Part shown: in pieces, positions 14,839 to 23,007 of the stretch
How the letters are laid out: the number at the start of each line of letters is the position of its first letter
How positions within the stretch are numbered: position 1 is the first letter of the stretch
NCBI GenBank assembly: GCA_028279425.1
Contig: JANQNV010000295.1
Coordinates: forward strand, 16,723 to 80,722
Reading direction: 5' to 3'
Length of the DNA: 64,000 nucleotides
Origin: Longimicrobiales bacterium
GTDB taxonomy: Bacteria; Gemmatimonadota; Gemmatimonadetes; Longimicrobiales; Gaopeijiaceae
The notes under the pieces: generated by a model
Seen by the model: the letters and a program-made list of their open reading frames with translations, nothing else
Told to the model about the DNA's origin: nothing
The model's database searches: none
Program-made: the position numbers and the translations under genes

Positions 14839-17250
14839 TCACTCCCCGTAGGGCACCCAGATATTCTTCACCTGCGTCGCCTCCCTCAGAAACGCGGGCC
14901 CCTCGCCCTGCTCGCCCGAATGCCAGTCCCGCACGCGCCCGTGCGAGCACCACAGCCGCTTCATGTTGCCGATCGAGAGCCGCTCCGCCTCGGCGCACAC
15001 GCCCGGCGAGGCGAAGACCCACAGGCCGTCGACCCCGTCGTGAGCGGCCAGCGTCGGCATCACCTCGTCGCGGGTGCCGGTCACCAGATTCACCACGCCG
15101 CCGGGCACATCGCTGGTTTCGAGAATCTGGATGAGATCGATGGAGGGAAGCGCAAATGCCGGAGAGGGTAGCGCCACGACGGCGTTGCCCATCGCGATGA
15201 GCGGAGCGACGCACGACACCAGACCGAGTAGCGGCGCCTCGACGGGGGCCACCACTCCCATGATCCCGATCGGCTCCGGCATCGCGAGCGTCACGTTGCG
15301 GAACGGCGTGTGGTGCACGCGGCCATCCCATTTGTCGGCCCACGCTCCGTAGCTGAACAGGCGGTCGATCGTGGCCTCCACCTCGGCCCGTGCCTGCGCC
15401 TCGTCGTCGTGCCATCCCAACAGGCGCGAAACGAGTTCGTCGGCACGGAGCGCGAGGTTTTCGGCCAGGAAGTAGAGGATCTGTGCCCGGTTGTGGGCCG
15501 TGCGTCGCGCCCACGCGGCCTGGGCCTTTCGCGCCGCCTCGACGCCGTTGCGCACGTCCTTGCGGTTGCCGCGCGCGACCTCGGCCAGCAGGTGGCCGTG
15601 TCGGTCGCGTACCGGCAGCGTGTACTCGGCGTCGGGTCGGACCTGCTTGCCCCCGATGTAGTGCTTGGGCGTGCGGTCGACGATCGAGGCGAGAGAGGGT
15701 ACCGGCGTCGCCGTCGCTTCGGGCGGTGCCGTCAGAGCGGCCTCTTCGTCGTCGGAGCGGACCTCGGCGAGCAACTCCCACTCTGGGCGCAGGTACTCGT
15801 GGAGCCCCTCGATGCCCCCCTCGCGCCCATACCCACTCTCGCGGTAGCCGCCGAAACCGGCCGCGGCGTCGAAGAGGTTGGTGCAATTGATCCAGACGGT
15901 GCCCGCCTTGATCTGCGGAGCGATGTCGAGCGCCAGATTGACGCTTTCGGTCCAGACGCTCGCCGCGAGCCCGTAGCGCGTGTCGTTCGACAGGAGCACG
16001 GCCTCGGCCGGGGTCCGGAATGTCATGAGCGCCACGACGGGGCCGAACACCTCTTCCTGCGCCAGCGTCGAGGCCGGGGCGACATCGGTGCACAGGGTGG
16101 GTGGGTAGTACCATCCCTCCTTCGGTGCGGCCCACGACGGCTGCCAGATCGTGGCGCCCTCTTCTTCGCCCCGCGCGACGAGCGTACGAATGCGCTCGAG
16201 CTGCGCCGGCGCTACGATCGCCCCCATGTCGACGCCCTTGTCGAGCGGATCGCCCATACGCAGCCGTTCCATTCGTGCCCTCAGCTTGTCGACGAGCCGA
16301 TCGGCCACCCCTTCATGCACAAGAATCCGCGAGCCCGCGCAGCAGACCTCTCCCTGGTTGAACCAGATCGCGTCGACCACACCTTCGACGACCGAATCGA
16401 GGTCGGCATCGTCGAAGACCACGAAGGGACTCTTGCCGCCGAGTTCGAGCGACAGCCGCTTGCCGGAGCCCGCGATGGCTTCCCGGATGATCCGTCCCAC
16501 CTCGGTCGAGCCGGTAAACGCGACCTTGTCGATCCCGTCGTGCGCGACCAGCGCGGCTCCGGTCTCGCCGTCGCCCGTAACGACGTTGAGCACCCCGGCC
16601 GGCAGCTCGAGTGCGCCGGACAGCTCGGCGAAGCGAAGGGCGGTGAGCGGGGTGTACTCGGCCGGCTTGAGCACCACGGTGCACCCCGCGGCCAGGGCCG
16701 GAGCCACCTTCCATGCGAGCATCAGCAGCGGGAAGTTCCAGGGGATCACCTGGCCGACGACACCGACCCCTTCGTGGCCCTTCAGCTCCGGTTCGGACTC
16801 GAGCAGCTGGGCCCAACCCGCGTGGTGGAGGAAGTGCCGCGCCACGAGGGGAACGTCGAGGTCGCGGGACTCCCGCACCGGCTTTCCGTTGTCGAGCGAC
16901 TCGAGCACGGCAAACATGCGCGCGTTGCGCTGTAGACCCCGGGCGAGGGCGTAGAGGTGTCGTGCTCGACCTGCCGGGCCGAGCGCTCGCCAGGCCGGGA
17001 GGGCGGCGCGGGCCGCCTGCACGGCTCGATCCACATCCGATTCCGATCCTTGCGCGACCTCGGCGAGCACCTCGTCGTCACGGGGGCTCCGCGTCTCGAA
17101 GGTGCCGCGCTCCGACGGCTCGACCCAGCGTCCCCCGATCCAGTGTCGGAACCGACGGCCGTGGCCTTCGATCCACTCCAGCGCCGGCGTGGCGGCCTCC
17201 GGTGCAGGTCCGTATTCCATGGTTTCGAAGATCTCGGACACCTTGGTCAT
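14839..17250 (-). CDS. Two-domain aldehyde dehydrogenase (ALDH16-like)
   Basis: 803 residues, about 1.6 times a normal ALDH. Domain 1 (about 20-510) is complete: PWNFPLLMLAWK, the coenzyme loop FTGSTEVG, the general-base glutamate in SLELGGKSP, and catalytic C303 in NQGEVCCAGSR. Domain 2 (about 540-790) repeats the fold (GIMGVVAPVEAPLLGLVSC, GGVVNLVTG) but has no GQxC active site, ending in a KRLWCSHGR segment instead. An active plus a degenerate second domain is the hallmark of ALDH16. It starts 46 bp after deoC on the same strand, so its aldehyde may be DeoC-derived acetaldehyde. Confidence 0.85.
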   Translation of the reverse strand: MTKVSEIFETMEYGPAPEAATPALEWIEGHGRRFRHWIGGRWVEPSERGTFETRSPRDDEVLAEVAQGSESDVDRAVQAARAALPAWRALGPAGRARHLYALARGLQRNARMFAVLESLDNGKPVRESRDLDVPLVARHFLHHAGWAQLLESEPELKGHEGVGVVGQVIPWNFPLLMLAWKVAPALAAGCTVVLKPAEYTPLTALRFAELSGALELPAGVLNVVTGDGETGAALVAHDGIDKVAFTGSTEVGRIIREAIAGSGKRLSLELGGKSPFVVFDDADLDSVVEGVVDAIWFNQGEVCCAGSRILVHEGVADRLVDKLRARMERLRMGDPLDKGVDMGAIVAPAQLERIRTLVARGEEEGATIWQPSWAAPKEGWYYPPTLCTDVAPASTLAQEEVFGPVVALMTFRTPAEAVLLSNDTRYGLAASVWTESVNLALDIAPQIKAGTVWINCTNLFDAAAGFGGYRESGYGREGGIEGLHEYLRPEWELLAEVRSDDEEAALTAPPEATATPVPSLASIVDRTPKHYIGGKQVRPDAEYTLPVRDRHGHLLAEVARGNRKDVRNGVEAARKAQAAWARRTAHNRAQILYFLAENLALRADELVSRLLGWHDDEAQARAEVEATIDRLFSYGAWADKWDGRVHHTPFRNVTLAMPEPIGIMGVVAPVEAPLLGLVSCVAPLIAMGNAVVALPSPAFALPSIDLIQILETSDVPGGVVNLVTGTRDEVMPTLAAHDGVDGLWVFASPGVCAEAERLSIGNMKRLWCSHGRVRDWHSGEQGEGPAFLREATQVKNIWVPYGE

Positions 17251-17296
17251 GTCGGTACGCCGGGGATGCGGGTAGAGCGGGTGCGGGGGAGGGGTG

Positions 17297-18340
17297 TCAC
17301 GCGAGGGGATGGCGGTGGAACGCCGAATAGCGTCCGGTCACGTGATGCTCCAGCTGGCGTTCGATATCGGCCAGCAGCGAGCTGGCGCCGAAGCGGAACA
17401 GGTGGGGGTCGAGCCAGGCGTCACCCGCCTCCTCCTTCATGAGGATGAGCCAAACCAGCGCGTCCTTGGCGGTGCGAATCCCCCCGGCCGGTTTGAAGCC
17501 GACCCGTGCGCCCGTGCGCCCTCCGTACTCGCGCAGTGCGCGCACCATCGTAAGCCCGACGGGGAGGGTCGCGTTGATGCCTTCCTTACCCGTACTGGTC
17601 TTGATGAAGTCGGCTCCCGCCATCATGGCGACGAGCGATGCCCGATAGACGTTGCGCAAGGTCCCGAGTTCGCCCGTGGCCAGGATCGTCTTGAGATGTG
17701 CGTCTCCGCAGGCGTCGCGGAACGCTCGGACCTCGTCGTAGAGGGCCGCCCAATCCCCGGTCAGTACGTGGGACCGCGTCACGACGACATCGATCTCTTT
17801 CGCTCCGGCCTCGACGGAGGCGCGGATTTCGCCCAGGCGGGTGTCGAGTGGGGCCAACCCGTGCGGAAAGGCGGTCGAGACGGCCGCCACCGGGATCCCG
17901 CTTCCAGCGAGGGCGTCGACCGCGGCCGCCACGTAGCGGTGGTAGACGCACACCGCCGCCACGCGCACCTCGTGATCGCCCATACCGAGCGCATCGAGCA
18001 GGTCGGCGCGCACGGGCTGACGGGCCTTGGCGCAGAGTCGGCGCACGCGCCCTTCGGTGTCGTCCCCCGCCAGCGTAGTCAAATCCATGCACGTGATCGC
18101 GCGGAGCAGCCAGGCCGCCTGCCACTCTTTCTTCACGCTCCGCCGCGTGCCGAGCGTGGCGGCCCGTCGCTCGACCGCCGAGCGGTTGACCCGCACCTGC
18201 TCGACCCAGTCGAGCTCGAGAGGCAGCCCGGGGTTGCGCATACGCTCGGGGTCGTGTGAGGCGCGAAGTCGCTCCGCCGAGGTGCCGGGGGGGGCACCGC
18301 GTGTGGCGAAGGGGTGTGAGGGGGCGCCGGTGTGGGCCAT
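17297..18340 (-). CDS. deoC: Deoxyribose-phosphate aldolase
   Basis: 347 residues. It splits 2-deoxyribose-5-phosphate into acetaldehyde and glyceraldehyde-3-phosphate in deoxynucleoside breakdown. The Schiff-base lysine is K247 in FIKTSTGK; the second conserved lysine is in VGFKPAGGIR. The N-terminus (about 80 residues) is longer than in E. coli and resembles the longer eukaryotic-like DERA forms. Upstream of the ALDH16-like gene, it probably forms a two-gene operon that converts deoxyribose-phosphate to G3P and acetate. Confidence 0.93.
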   Translation of the reverse strand: MAHTGAPSHPFATRGAPPGTSAERLRASHDPERMRNPGLPLELDWVEQVRVNRSAVERRAATLGTRRSVKKEWQAAWLLRAITCMDLTTLAGDDTEGRVRRLCAKARQPVRADLLDALGMGDHEVRVAAVCVYHRYVAAAVDALAGSGIPVAAVSTAFPHGLAPLDTRLGEIRASVEAGAKEIDVVVTRSHVLTGDWAALYDEVRAFRDACGDAHLKTILATGELGTLRNVYRASLVAMMAGADFIKTSTGKEGINATLPVGLTMVRALREYGGRTGARVGFKPAGGIRTAKDALVWLILMKEEAGDAWLDPHLFRFGASSLLADIERQLEHHVTGRYSAFHRHPLA

Positions 18341-18517
18341 AGGTGCGTCCGTGATCCAGTGGTTCGATGTGCGGAAGCTAGCCGGGCGTTGCGTGGGCGA
18401 CTACCCGCCGAGCGCCGAGGTGTGCGAGGCCGTGTGCGGGGCCGTGAGCATCGCCCCTTGAGATCCGTTCCCGGTCGTTCGAGTATCATCGCACTATACG
18501 GGTGCGCACCGTTTCAC

Positions 18518-18614
18518 GGGGGCGGAGGGGGCCTGGTGGCCCCACCGGTCTTCAAAACCGGCTGGCCCGGCTAAAACCCGGGTTGGTGGGTTCGATTCCC
18601 ACACGTTCCCGCCA
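18518..18614 (+). tRNA. selC: tRNA-Sec (UCA anticodon)
   Basis: A 97-base tRNA with the selenocysteine hallmarks. The acceptor is GGGGGCG (18518-18524) with CGTTCCC (18604-18610). The D stem is 6 bp, GGGGCC / GGCCCC (18528-18543). The anticodon arm is CCGGT-CTTCAAA-ACCGG (18545-18561) with TCA. The variable arm is long and paired (CCCGG / CCGGG), the T arm is GTGGG-TTCGATT-CCCAC, and G-CCA is encoded at 18611-18614. It shows the organism reads some UGA codons as Sec. No selA/B/D is in the window. Confidence 0.93.
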
Positions 18615-18699
18615 CGGTGGGGGCCGGCGAGGCGAGGAGGCTTCGTCGGTCCCTCGTCGCGTTCGGGGCCCGCCGCGATCCAATGCGGAAGGCGCGTGT

Positions 18700-19362
18700 A
18701 TGCCTCACGAGACGTCGAGCACCCCTCATCGGAGCGAGCCCTTCGTGCCACTCAGCCGCTGTCTTCCTCTGGCCCTGGCCCTTCTGTGGGCCGGGGTGGG
18801 TTCGCTCGCGGCGCAGGAGCCTCCCCCGCCGCCGGACCCGGAAGATCCGCCCGAGGCCCAGGCCCCCGAAGAAGACCCGGACCCGTTTCTGCCGGGGCAA
18901 GTGACCCCGGTGGGCGCCTTCCTGCGGGCGCTCGCCGTGCCCGGGTGGGGCCACGCCGTGGTGGGTGCGCACGGTCGAGGCGGCTTCTACGTCGCGACGC
19001 AGTCGGTCACGGGCTACATGTTGATGCGAACCCGCTCCCGTCGCTCGGCCGCGGAAGAGCTGCGCGCCCTCCGGGAGGCCGACCTGAGGGCCGAGCTCGC
19101 CGCCGACGGCGTCACCGATGAGCTGCAGATCCAGGCGGCGCTCGAGTCCGACGAGGCGTGGGCGGGCGCCGACCGGCTGGTCGGGGCTCGGCAGCAGCAG
19201 TTCGAAGACTGGTTGGCGCTCGGCATCTTCACCGTTCTCCTCGGCGGGGCCGACGCGCTCGTCTCGGCGCATCTCCAGAACTTCCCGGACGTCACCCTGA
19301 CCCCCGTGAACGACGAGGGTCGGATGGAGCTGCGCGTCGAGGTCGCGGTCGGGGGCGGGTAG
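18700..19362 (+). CDS. DUF5683-like membrane protein
   Basis: 220 residues from ATG at 18700, with a signal or first TM segment (LPLALALLWAGVGSLAAQ), a Pro/Glu-rich linker, then AFLRALAVPGWGHAVVGAHG. That P-G-x-G-x-x-x-x-G pattern is typical of the DUF5683 family of small envelope proteins. A charged helix (about 110-160, EELRALREADLRAELAAD) and a further hydrophobic segment (LALGIFTVLLGGADALVSA) follow. Function is unknown. The next gene starts 3 bp after its stop, so the two are co-transcribed. Confidence 0.6.
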   Translation: MPHETSSTPHRSEPFVPLSRCLPLALALLWAGVGSLAAQEPPPPPDPEDPPEAQAPEEDPDPFLPGQVTPVGAFLRALAVPGWGHAVVGAHGRGGFYVATQSVTGYMLMRTRSRRSAAEELRALREADLRAELAADGVTDELQIQAALESDEAWAGADRLVGARQQQFEDWLALGIFTVLLGGADALVSAHLQNFPDVTLTPVNDEGRMELRVEVAVGGG

Positions 19363-19364
19363 GC

Positions 19365-20678
19365 GTGCGCCGGCTCGCGGGGGCCGCGGCTTTGGTCGCC
19401 GTGGGGGCGGCATCGGGCGCGGCCGTAGTGCCGCCTGCGCCGGCTGCACTATGCTCCGAATTCGGGTTCGACCTCCCCAAGCCCGACGCGGTGGGCTACA
19501 TCATCGGTCGAGCCACCGACCACACCCAGTATGCGGGCCCAGGCACGATCCGGTACCAGGCCCGACCGGTCCACGACGAGGGAGTCTTCTTCCGGGGCTT
19601 GTGGATCGAGGTGGAGCAGGCTCATGCGCGGGTCGATGGCTTTCCTGCGCGCGGCGACTCGATCCTGGTCGTGCCGTGGGGACGCGGCGCGGCCTGCGAG
19701 CCGACGCCGCGTGGCGGGCGCGGACAGTTCGTTCCCGTGGGCCATCGGGCGTTCTACCGTTTGGCGCTGCGGGATCGAGCCTACTGGGTCGACGGGCGCC
19801 CGACGGCCGACCTGCAGGTAGGGGGCGGCGGGCGGTTGTACGCCGCCGACCCCAGCCGGCGTTCGCCGCGAGACTCCCTCTTCTCCGCCGAGGACGCCCT
19901 GGATCTCCACCGCGCGGCTCCGTGGCGAAGCGAGGTCGAGGCAGAGGGCTTCGCCTCGCTCGACCAGTTTCGCCAGTGGCTCAAGCCGAGGGAGTCGCGC
20001 CTGGGTGAGGTGTGGTGGGTGCGGTACGCGACGGTGGACCTGGCGAGAAGCGCCGAACAGGCCGTCGTCGAGCGGCTGCGACCCGAGATGGCAGGCACGT
20101 GGCGACTCACGTTCGAGCTCCCGGCCGGAGGTCGTCTGGAGCACTACGTACGGAGTGGGGATCGGCCCCGGCGAGCCGCGCGTGTTTCCCACCTCCCGCC
20201 ACCCGACGCCGCGTCACCGCTCGAGCGAGCGCGGATCTGGGCGCCGCAGTGGAAGCGCCTGCCGCGAGAGACTCGTTTCAACGGCTTCGATCTGCCGTTC
20301 TGGGATGCTCCCACGGAAGATAAGCTACCCATCGACGGCGGGTGGGCGAGCCGAGACCGCGACACCCCATGGGGAATGGCGATCGTGCGAGAGCCCGAGT
20401 TCATCCGGGGTGAAGCCGTCTGGATCGCGCGGCGCGATCCGAACGAGTGGTGGCGGATGACCGACAACGCAGAGCTCTCGCGCTTCGCGGAAGCGCACCG
20501 GAAGGCTTCGCGCGATCCAGCCGGCGCCGAGACGGAACTCGGCGCGGAGGTGCGCTTCACGAAGGCGCCGTCGGGCGAGTGGCGTCTCGTCGGTGCCTGG
20601 CGCGTGGGCGATCAGGTTCTGCGCCTTCGCGGCGAGCGCGTTTCGGACGCAACGATCTCGCCGCTACCGCAGCGATAG
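19365..20678 (+). CDS. Hypothetical secreted protein
   Basis: 437 residues from GTG at 19365, immediately after the DUF5683-like gene. The N-terminus is a signal peptide (LAGAAALVAVGAASGAAVV). The mature protein is Trp- and Arg-rich (for example EVWWVRYATVDL, DPNEWWRMTDNAELSRF) with no recognised domain. Two cysteines near the start may form a disulfide. Probably an envelope-associated protein made together with its upstream neighbour. Confidence 0.65.
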   Translation: MRRLAGAAALVAVGAASGAAVVPPAPAALCSEFGFDLPKPDAVGYIIGRATDHTQYAGPGTIRYQARPVHDEGVFFRGLWIEVEQAHARVDGFPARGDSILVVPWGRGAACEPTPRGGRGQFVPVGHRAFYRLALRDRAYWVDGRPTADLQVGGGGRLYAADPSRRSPRDSLFSAEDALDLHRAAPWRSEVEAEGFASLDQFRQWLKPRESRLGEVWWVRYATVDLARSAEQAVVERLRPEMAGTWRLTFELPAGGRLEHYVRSGDRPRRAARVSHLPPPDAASPLERARIWAPQWKRLPRETRFNGFDLPFWDAPTEDKLPIDGGWASRDRDTPWGMAIVREPEFIRGEAVWIARRDPNEWWRMTDNAELSRFAEAHRKASRDPAGAETELGAEVRFTKAPSGEWRLVGAWRVGDQVLRLRGERVSDATISPLPQR

Positions 20679-20706
20679 CTTCGCCGTCTCCCGAGTCCCC
20701 CTCGCC

Positions 20707-21483
20707 TCAGCTGCCGGCCCGTGGATCGACGTAGGGTCCGGGGGCACCGTCTCGCCACTGCAGCAGTTCCGGTGCGCCGCCTTCGTCGATGCGCGTGTAC
20801 GTGCAGTGGTAGACCCAGTCGCCCGTGTTGAGATACCAGCGGCGCTCGCCCACCTCGACCAGGCGGGGCACGTGGGTGTGGCCCATGGTCAGCAGATTCA
20901 GCTCGGGCCGGGCCTCGAGCTGTTCGATCGCCCACTGCTCCAACACGGCGGCGCGCCGAAGGACTTTGGCCGTCGGTCCGTCGGCCCGGCCTTCGGTCAG
21001 CGATACGCGACCGGCCACCAGCGCACCCACGTCGGGGTGCAGCCAGCGGAACGCCCACACGAAAAGTCGACTACGAAGAACGCGCTTGAGCACCTTGTAG
21101 CCGCTGTCCCCCGGGCCGAGGCCATCGCCATGACCGATCCAACTCCGCAGTCCCCCGAGATCGAGCTCGACGGGCTCCCGATGAAAGTGGAGTCCCACCT
21201 CGTCTTCGAGGAACGAGCCGCCCCACCAGTCGTGGTTGCCACCCGTCAGGTGGACGTCGATCCCGGCATCGACCAGGGCGGCGAGGGCACCGAGCACCCG
21301 GGTATGCCCTCGGGGAACCGCGTGGCGGTATTCGAACCAGTAGTCGAAGAGATCGCCGTTGAGGATCAGCGTACCGGCTTCGGAACCGACGTGGTCGAGC
21401 CACCTGCGAAACTGCGCTTCGCGGTCGGGGGGCACGGCGCCCAAATGGACGTCGCTCGCGAGATAGACCGGTGAGGAGGGCAT
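20707..21483 (-). CDS. lpxH: UDP-2,3-diacylglucosamine pyrophosphatase (LpxH-like metallophosphoesterase)
   Basis: 258 residues. The calcineurin-like motifs are in order: SDVHLG (D11, H13), LNGDLFDYWFEY, GGNHDWW, GHGD and MGHTHVPR, as in LpxH, which cleaves UDP-diacylglucosamine to lipid X in lipid A synthesis. The WFEYRH stretch after GDLFD is characteristic of LpxH-type enzymes. An alternative is a broader UDP-diacylglucosamine diphosphatase-like phosphoesterase of the same family. It is divergent from a lipoprotein/lptE pair, which supports an LPS role. Confidence 0.8.
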   Translation of the reverse strand: MPSSPVYLASDVHLGAVPPDREAQFRRWLDHVGSEAGTLILNGDLFDYWFEYRHAVPRGHTRVLGALAALVDAGIDVHLTGGNHDWWGGSFLEDEVGLHFHREPVELDLGGLRSWIGHGDGLGPGDSGYKVLKRVLRSRLFVWAFRWLHPDVGALVAGRVSLTEGRADGPTAKVLRRAAVLEQWAIEQLEARPELNLLTMGHTHVPRLVEVGERRWYLNTGDWVYHCTYTRIDEGGAPELLQWRDGAPGPYVDPRAGS

Positions 21484-21665
21484 GGAGGCGGAAACTAGAG
21501 GGGGCGTTCAGGGCGAACAACGGCCCCGCGCCCGCACGCGAGGGCTTCGCCCACTTCGCTCGACGGGGCGCGATCCTTACTTTGCACGTCTTGCGTCTGC
21601 GGCGGCTCGACCTTCTCATGCGCACGCCCCCTCGAGACCACGGCTGGAACCGTAGGAGACCGATC

Positions 21666-22421
21666 GTGAATCGCCACGTCCCACGCGACTCCGCACGCTC
21701 GATCGCGCAGTCCGATCTCGGGTCGACCTCGGGCCTCGGGTCGCCGTTGCGAGCGCTGTGCGCCCTCGCGGGTGCCGGGCTCCTGCTGGGGTGCGGGGGC
21801 GGGAACCGCGTCGTGGTCATCGAGCCGCCCGTGAATGTGCAGGAGGTGGTGCTCCGTGCGGAATCCAACGAGCGGCTTCAGGTGCCCCAGCAGGTGGTCT
21901 TCGACTGGGCCATGAACGAGCGCGGGGGCGCGCGGGTCGATGGGCAGGGTGTCGCGCGGATGGAACCGCCGTTCCGCGCACGCCTCGACCTGTTCCTCGG
22001 CAATGGAGAGCCCGCCGGCGCGGCCGCCATGGTCGACGACGACTTGAGGCTACCCACCAACATGCCGCCGAGCGTGCTCCCGCCGCCGAACCTGCTCTGG
22101 GGGGCGCTGGGCGTCTTCCGCCCCGGACTCGGCACGGCTCTGCTCGGCGCCGAGCGGGATGGCGACCGGATGCTCGTGCGCTACGGTCTGCCGGGCGACG
22201 CCCAGGCGGTCTATCGCCTCTTCCAGGGGCGGATCGAGCAGGTGGAGGTGCTTCGTGGGGGATCGGTCGTGCAGCGGCTCACGGTCGAGCGCGATGAACT
22301 CGGTGTTCCGACCGAGGCGTTGTATCGGGACCTGGTCGAGGTGACCGAACTCAAGATGACGCGCACGTCGGTTGCCCAGACGGAGCCGTTCCCCGCCGAC
22401 ATCTGGATGCCCTTCTTTTGA
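21666..22421 (+). CDS. Hypothetical lipoprotein next to lptE
   Basis: 251 residues from GTG at 21666, with TAGGAGA just upstream; ATG at 21618 is possible but would put 16 codons before the signal. The lipobox is GLLLGC. The body reads like a LolA/LolB-type beta-barrel half (VVLRAESNERLQVPQQVVFD, GARVDGQGVARMEPPFRARLDLF). This suggests a lipoprotein or LPS chaperone in the periplasm, but the similarity is structural guesswork. The stop overlaps the lptE start, so the pair is coupled. Confidence 0.6.
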   Translation: MNRHVPRDSARSIAQSDLGSTSGLGSPLRALCALAGAGLLLGCGGGNRVVVIEPPVNVQEVVLRAESNERLQVPQQVVFDWAMNERGGARVDGQGVARMEPPFRARLDLFLGNGEPAGAAAMVDDDLRLPTNMPPSVLPPPNLLWGALGVFRPGLGTALLGAERDGDRMLVRYGLPGDAQAVYRLFQGRIEQVEVLRGGSVVQRLTVERDELGVPTEALYRDLVEVTELKMTRTSVAQTEPFPADIWMPFF

Positions 22422-22930
22422 TCCGGGCGGGTGCGGGTCGGCTCGCGGCGGTACTATTGCTCGCCGCCATTCCCTCGGGGTGCTACAGCTTTCAGGCCGG
22501 CACCGGTCTCACCGGAGTGCAGACCATCGCCATCCAGCCCTTCGAGAACAACACGTCGCGGCTGGAACTCACCCAGGACGTCCAGGATATCCTGCTCCGG
22601 CAGCTCCCGGGGTCTCTGGGACTCCGCATCGCCGGTGAAGAAATCGCCGATGTGGTGGTGCGCGGAACGATCACGTCCTACGATCTCGTCTCGCCGAACT
22701 ACCGACCCGGACAGCAGGGTCAGGCGGCGCAGGTGCTTCAGCGGCAGGTCGTGCTGACGGTCGGCGTCGAGATCCTCAACATGCAGGAGCGCACCGTACT
22801 CTGGCAGAGCAGCTCGATCCGAGCCCAGGGCGAATACCTCGAGTCGACCGAGACCGAAGACGTCGGCAAGCAGGAAGCCCTCGAGGTGCTCATCCAGCAG
22901 ATCGTCGACGGGGCCCAGTCGAACTGGTAG
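22418..22930 (+). CDS. lptE: LptE-like LPS-assembly lipoprotein
   Basis: 170 residues from TTG at 22418, overlapping the previous stop (TTGA). The signal ends IPSGC, giving a lipid-anchored protein that begins YSF. It has the family pattern: VQTIAIQPFENNTSRLELTQ near the start, then VVVRGTITSYD and a C-terminal helix LEVLIQQIVDGAQ. LptE plugs the LptD barrel and helps insert LPS in the outer membrane. Nearby lpxH fits. LptD is not in the window. Confidence 0.8.
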   Translation: MIRAGAGRLAAVLLLAAIPSGCYSFQAGTGLTGVQTIAIQPFENNTSRLELTQDVQDILLRQLPGSLGLRIAGEEIADVVVRGTITSYDLVSPNYRPGQQGQAAQVLQRQVVLTVGVEILNMQERTVLWQSSSIRAQGEYLESTETEDVGKQEALEVLIQQIVDGAQSNW

Positions 22931-23007
22931 GTCGACCGGGTACCGCTGGAACCCTCCCCGTGAACCGGCCGACGACGGCCATACCAGTCTAAGGAGAACG
23001 AACCGTC

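Noticed and set aside
13683..15134. Long plus-strand frame across folE and the repeat block
   Set aside because: Low-complexity, antisense to folE and running through repeats; no recognisable domain.
20707..22930. Complete LPS transport operon
   Set aside because: Only LpxH-like, a LolA/B-like lipoprotein and LptE-like genes are present, and lpxH is on the opposite strand; LptD and the rest are absent.
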